This document shows positions 59,700-64,000 of a DNA stretch of 64,000 nt, one piece after another. Position 1 is the first letter of the stretch. The number at the start of each line of letters is the position of its first letter. The notes beneath the pieces were generated by a model. The model worked only from the letters and a program-made list of their open reading frames with translations. It was not told the origin of the DNA and did no database searches. The stretch comes from Rhodamnia argentea (Eukaryota > Streptophyta > Magnoliopsida > Myrtales > Myrtaceae). The stretch is taken from positions 8,308,001 to 8,372,000 of the forward strand of contig NC_063156.1 in NCBI RefSeq assembly GCF_020921035.1, read 5' to 3'. The translations under genes were made by a program, and so were the position numbers.

Positions 59700-60469
59700 G
59701 GGATAGGTTCACCAGGAGTCTTAAAACTTGTCAAAAAAGTGCAATTGAATCTTAAAACTTATAAAAAGTGCAATTGAGTCCTAAAATTTGACAAAATATT
59801 AAAATCAAGTCTTTTCGTTAACATCGTCAATTTTATTAACGGAAAATTGCCGACGTGGCATCTTTAAATTAATTTTTTATCCTTTGTGGCATTTTTGTTA
59901 TTTTTTTTGAGATTTTATTTATATTATTTAAAGAAATAAGTAAATATAAAATTTTATTTTAAAAAAACAGAACTTAAAACAAAAAAGTGGGGGAAGGCGG
60001 GGCTCGTTGGTTTAGGCCGCCGCCCATTGTCAGAGGGCCGGCGACCTCTATTAGGGATGGTGACCCTCGCTAGGCCTAGGCGAGGGTACCCAGATCCGGG
60101 CGACGCCGGCCCTTGCCTAGACTAGCGGCCATCGTCCTTGTCATCATCTTCCTCTTCTTTGAAAACTTCATTGCCTTCCCCAAACTCTTCCCCCATCGTC
60201 CATTGCACTTGTCCCTTCCATAAAATCCAGAACAAAAATGGAACTTCAACTCCTTATCTTGGATGGTCTCGGCCTCAACCCCTAAAGCTAGACCGATGCC
60301 GCTCGTCCGACATGCGTCTGCTGTCCTCGCTACCCTAGCCATCCTCGCCCTCCGCCTCCCTCCGTCGCAGCCCCAGATCTAGGCTTCCTTACCCAAGCCC
60401 GGCGAGGGTCGCCGGTCCTCGCCTAGGGTCGACGGCCAATGGCCCCTCCGGCAATGGGCGGACGTTTTG

Positions 60470-60505
<36 letters not shown>

Positions 60506-60771
60506 TTCACTTTCTAAAACAAAATATTAATTTTTCTAAAATTTATTTTAGAAAAGTTATGAATAAATAATAATAATTAATGCTACATAGGAGAGGGAAA
60601 TTAATTTCAAATGCTACGTCAGCATTTTCCGTTAATAAAATTGACGGTGTTATCGGAAGGATTTGATTTTATCGGTTTGACAAGTTTTAGGACTCGATTG
60701 TACTTTTTGCAAGTTTTAAGATTCAATTGCATTTTTATGATAAGTTTTAGGATTTCTAATGAACATATTCC
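59700..60771. mobile_element. Foldback Mutator-like element, possible gene fragment inside
   Basis: 1072 bp, from GGGATAGGTTC to GAACATATTCC, flanked by a perfect 9-bp duplication TTATTCTTT (59691-59699 and 60772-60780). The arms repeat AAAACTTGTCA and AAAGTGCAATTGA units. The core (60000-60460) has GC-rich CCTAGGCGAGGGT palindromes around a less repetitive segment (60120-60340), open on the minus strand for 88 codons, which may be captured host DNA. A TA microsatellite is at 60471-60499. Confidence 0.8.
60471..60499. repeat. (TA)n microsatellite
   Basis: About 14 TA units in the right arm of the 59700-60771 element. Confidence 0.95.
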
Positions 60772-62417
60772 TTATTCTTTTTATGCATGGTAAACGTAGC
60801 ACCTGTTTTTGCAACATAAGCAAATTAAAGAAACAGTTGGCAAGTGGCAGCGGCACTGCAACCACCGGCTCTAAAGACGTTCGATAACGATCAACGGTGC
60901 ATCTTCACCGGCTGGCTGGGGTTCCGCCTCTTTGTGGGGCTCGGCTAACTTAAAAAAGGAAAGTTAAAAAAATAAAATAGAAAAAGAAGAGAAAAATAAA
61001 AAAGAACAAAAAAAGAAGTGAGCGAGGAGATAGAGAGAGCTCTCGGCCAACTGAGAGCAACGCACGACAAGAAGAAAAAGTGGGCACGGCTTCCTTTGAA
61101 GATTCAACTTTGGAATAGGCTCAAATTTTATTATCTTGTTCGTGAGACCGAGGGTTACGAGCTGATCGGTTTCGTTCGTTGAGAACCTTCTCCAAGTTGT
61201 CACTCGTTTCCTCCAATCGGTTAGGGTTTCTTTGCTCCATTTTTGTTAAGAAAAATTATTGTATTGTTGATGCTGAGTCTCTAGTGTGTGACTAGAGAAG
61301 AATTCGTTTGTATATCCTGCTATTCTTAGTAATTAGTGGAAGTCTTGAGCCATCCCTAGTTCTTCCTTGATGGGTTTTCTACGTGAAATTTTGGTGTTGT
61401 CGTCGTCTTTGTCTCCTTATCATTCCAACATTACATTTACATATTTTGAGGTTGTAGCTGGTTATTGCTGGGGTTAAATTGGTTTTGATCGATTTAGTTT
61501 TGGGGAAAAAATTTATCCTCAATTAGGTTTGGTGAATTGTTGCCTGGTTCTTCCCAACACCACCTTCACCAACTAAGCAACGGTTGCCACCCATGCCATT
61601 TCTACTGCAGCAGTATGGCGGAAGAAGCGATTCTTGCCTCGCCAAAATCGTGGTGAGGGCCGCTAAACATAGTCGGCCCGCCATCCTATAACGAGGGTGA
61701 ACGGCCATTGCCGAGGTAACCACGAGGGTGTTCGTAGTAGGTTCTCTCCCATGTACAATGTGACGAAGTCCGATTTAACATCACAAGCCAATCTGAATAG
61801 TTTCATTGCAATAAAATGAGTTGAATGACGAGACATGGAGAAACATTCATAAGTTGGAGGTTATGAACATTTTAGCAAACGTTAATAAAAGGATTTATAG
61901 CATATAAAAAAATGGCGGTATAAAAGATTTTGTATGGAAAGGAAAAGATGAATATTATCCACAGAAAGAAGAGAAAATTCATATCAATGGCACAATCAAT
62001 ACCCGCTAATCCCCTTGTGCCAAATGACCGATGACACGACACGACACGACACGACGCGAGTAATCGAGGCTCAGCTTGAGAATTATTCGAGATCGGCTCT
62101 CTAATATTTCAAGCCCAAGATACACGAGTGTCTTGTAAAATTCAGCTTGACAAAAATTTGTTTCGTGGGAATTTTGATCACTTTGCGATCGAACTAGGAC
62201 TGGAAAGCAAGCCTGTTGTCTGTTTTCCCAATTGCCCGAAATTTATATTGACTTTGGTAGCACGGTTATCTAAATAAATTATTTCCACTAAATCGACCTT
62301 ATTAAGTTCAAGAAATAGGGAGAACACCTTAGACGGACGTCGAGTCAACGGTACACTTCGCATTATATTTGGTGGCTTCGCCATTAATCTTCCCTTACAA
62401 CAGATGTATAAAAGTAT
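60772..62417. other. Intergenic region between the two HMA genes
   Basis: 60950-61260 looks like a leader: a pyrimidine-purine-rich stretch followed by CAATCG|GTTAGGGTTTC, a donor-like site; but no coding exon follows, so it may be a relic. A short ACACG repeat lies at 62037-62056. Confidence 0.35.
62037..62056. repeat. (ACACG)4 tandem repeat
   Basis: Four to five ACACG pentamers with a variant last copy. Confidence 0.8.
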
Positions 62418-63002
62418 GGGAAAAATTGTCTAAAATGTCATAAACCTATTACACTTTGGCCACATGAGTTTTAAGCATTTTCATGTTTTACCAATTGAGT
62501 CAATCTCACCAATTTTAGTTAGAATTCGCTAACGTGTACGCCGGTCGTCCCACGTGGCATGGCCGATCTTGACATAGACAATAATTCAAAAAATCTGAAT
62601 CTTTTTATATATTTATATTTTTTTCTTTTCTTTCGTTTTCTTTTTTTTTCTTTCCAAGTCCTGTGAGGGTCGGCCATCCCTCGCCTATGACCATTGACCT
62701 TCTCTAGACTTGGTAGAAAGAAAAAGGAAAAGAAAGAAAGAAATGAAAAGAAAAAAAATATAAATTATAAAAGACTAAAAAATTCATAATTTAAGAAAAA
62801 TAAAAGAATTGTTTGCGTAAGCACCGGCCATCCTATGTGACAATACGAGCGTCAACATCAGTAATTTCCAGCTAAAATTGGCTGGATAGACTCAATTAGT
62901 AAAATGTTAAATAGGTTTAGGGCTCAATTATCAAAATTGAAAGGTTTATGATTGAGTTGGCCAAAATGCAATAAATTTAGAACTTTTTGGACAATTTTCT
63001 CA
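62418..63002. mobile_element. Foldback element, second GC-core family
   Basis: 585 bp starting GGGAAAAATTG and ending CAATTTTCTCA. Flanks TAAAAGTAT (62409-62417) and TACAAGTAT (63003-63011) form a 9-bp duplication with one mismatch. The arms carry CCTATTACACTTTGGCC and its inverse; the core has GGTCGGCCATCCC strings. It ends about 230 bp beyond the stop of HMA paralogue B. Confidence 0.75.
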
Positions 63003-63228
63003 TACAAGTATTGGTCATGGTTTCAGTAATCTCAATCTTGGAGACCCAATGTAGTCAAAATTAAAGAGAAGTAGTATTGGCTGTAGCACGATCACGAAGT
63101 TCCATCTCGGTGAGAATCGGCCATGGACTCGATTCACATCTCAAAATTGCTCATGTAAATAAGATCATCACATCGATGTTGTACATTGTTTGTATGAGGT
63201 TGCCGTGCTCGATGGTTGTCGATTGATC

Positions 63229-63805
63229 CTATAGGGGCCAGGATAGGGGCCAGCACGAGGGTTCGGGGCATGGATCGCAGAAATAGACGATTTCCTGGCG
63301 TGGGTACGGCAAGGTGACGGGCTCCGGGGGCTTTTCGGGAGGCTTGTCCTTGCTCTCCCCGGGAGGCTTGACCTCGCCCACGGAGACTATGTCCGCGAAA
63401 CCGACTTTCTTCCGGAGCAGAGCGGCGAGGTTGACTGCGTCAATCTCTCCGGTCACCACGATCTGGTCCTTGTCATCCACATGCTCCACGGATTGAACTC
63501 CTGGAGAGAAATTTAACCAGGGAAACGGCTCAGTTTCGAATCAAAAGGTGGGTTTTTCTTCTTCTTCTTCTTCCTCGGCTGTTCTCAATCTCGAAAGAGG
63601 TTTAAAAAAAAAAAAAAAATTCACCTGGAAAGCCAGCCGCAAGTGTCAAAGCTTTTGAGTGAGATCTTTTGGGGTTGAAACAACAAAATCTCGAGACGGG
63701 GTCGTTTATACACACCTTAATCACCACCTTCTGCTGCAAAAAGAAACAAGAACGTGAATTCCACTAATCAAACTCATGATTTTCTCATCAATTGATTACC
63801 TTCAT
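63229..63805 (-). CDS. HMA-domain protein (HIPP-like), paralogue B with altered C-terminus
   Basis: Three exons on the minus strand: 63800-63805 (ATGAAG), 63625-63733 and 63229-63500, total 387 nt and 128 residues. Exon sizes and intron phases copy paralogue A 5 kb away (6 nt and 109 nt in both), so the two are tandem duplicates. The HMA fold is visible (QKVVIKVCIND; GVQSVEHVDDKDQIVVTGEI; LAALLRKKVG). The CxxC is missing and the same extra loop is present (RFCCFNPKRSHS). The tail is Pro/Lys-rich. The protein ends EPSCWPLSWPL: the Cys that aligns with the CaaX Cys of A is no longer four residues from the end, because of an 11-bp repeat at 12-bp spacing (63231-63241 and 63243-63253). Prenylation is therefore doubtful. 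A TATA-like TATTTAAG lies at 63901-63908. Confidence 0.85.
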
Positions 63806-64000
63806 GGTGCTTGCTTCGATTAGGAACTTGGGGAACTTCCCAAATTCTTCAATTTGCTCGAATAAGATTGATTGCAACTCCTCGGAAGAAGACTCGATGG
63901 CTTAAATAGACAAAGACCGGGCATGTCACGTAGCAGTCAGTAGTCAAGCTTGGGGAACGTCATTAAGTCTTTGGAATTTGGCTCTATTCTTGCTGTATAT

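Noticed and set aside
60950-61260. 5' end of a further gene
   Set aside because: It looks like a leader with a donor site, but I found no following exon with recognisable protein sequence.
1-64000. CRISPR arrays, rRNA, tRNA genes, bacterial-type operons
   Set aside because: None is visible; the repeats present are transposon arms or microsatellites.

Overview
This is nuclear DNA from a flowering plant, almost certainly a dicot. It has AT-rich intergenic DNA, many short GT-AG introns, telo-box and site II promoter motifs, many short foldback transposons, and genes that match well-known Arabidopsis families exon by exon. The GC-rich cores of the foldback elements and the general look suggest a woody rosid, possibly Myrtales; that is a guess. 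No bacterial, organellar or viral genome segment is present.

Layout, left to right: a Golgi/endosome nine-transmembrane (TM9SF/EMP70) protein on + (1572-3551); LSM7 on - (8779-5503); the RNA-directed DNA methylation factor RDM4/DMS4 (Iwr1 domain) on + (12884-16413); a LURP-one-related (LOR) protein on - (19258-17745); a 22-exon C2-domain, UNC13/MUN-like protein on + (22048-30690); an FPA-like RRM+SPOC RNA-binding protein on - with a 7.1-kb intron (42128-31343); a PHD-finger plus telobox-Myb protein of TRF-like type on + (43582-46959); the plastid ADP-glucose pyrophosphorylase small subunit on - (51710-48438); and two tandem HMA-domain (HIPP-type) genes on - (58869-58237 and 63805-63229).

The host genes look intact: every exon chain I propose keeps frame from ATG to stop and gives a family-typical length. 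The spaces between genes are filled with non-autonomous foldback elements. Several have terminal inverted repeats flanked by 9-bp target-site duplications, the mark of Mutator-like transposons (9229-9747, 10734-11253, 11699-12497, 20842-21611, 59700-60771, 62418-63002). One decayed LTR with a retained polypurine tract is at 54797-55130.

There is no operon-like logic. LSM7, RDM4 and the FPA-like gene all act in RNA processing or silencing, but they are separate transcription units and their closeness may be chance. I see no convincing new multi-gene system. The best leads are local: a possible premature poly(A) switch in the FPA-like gene, a 12-bp duplication that buries the prenylation box of one HMA paralogue, hairpin transposons stacked in front of an RdDM gene, an in-frame 93-nt exitron-like intron, and a transposon that may carry a captured gene fragment.
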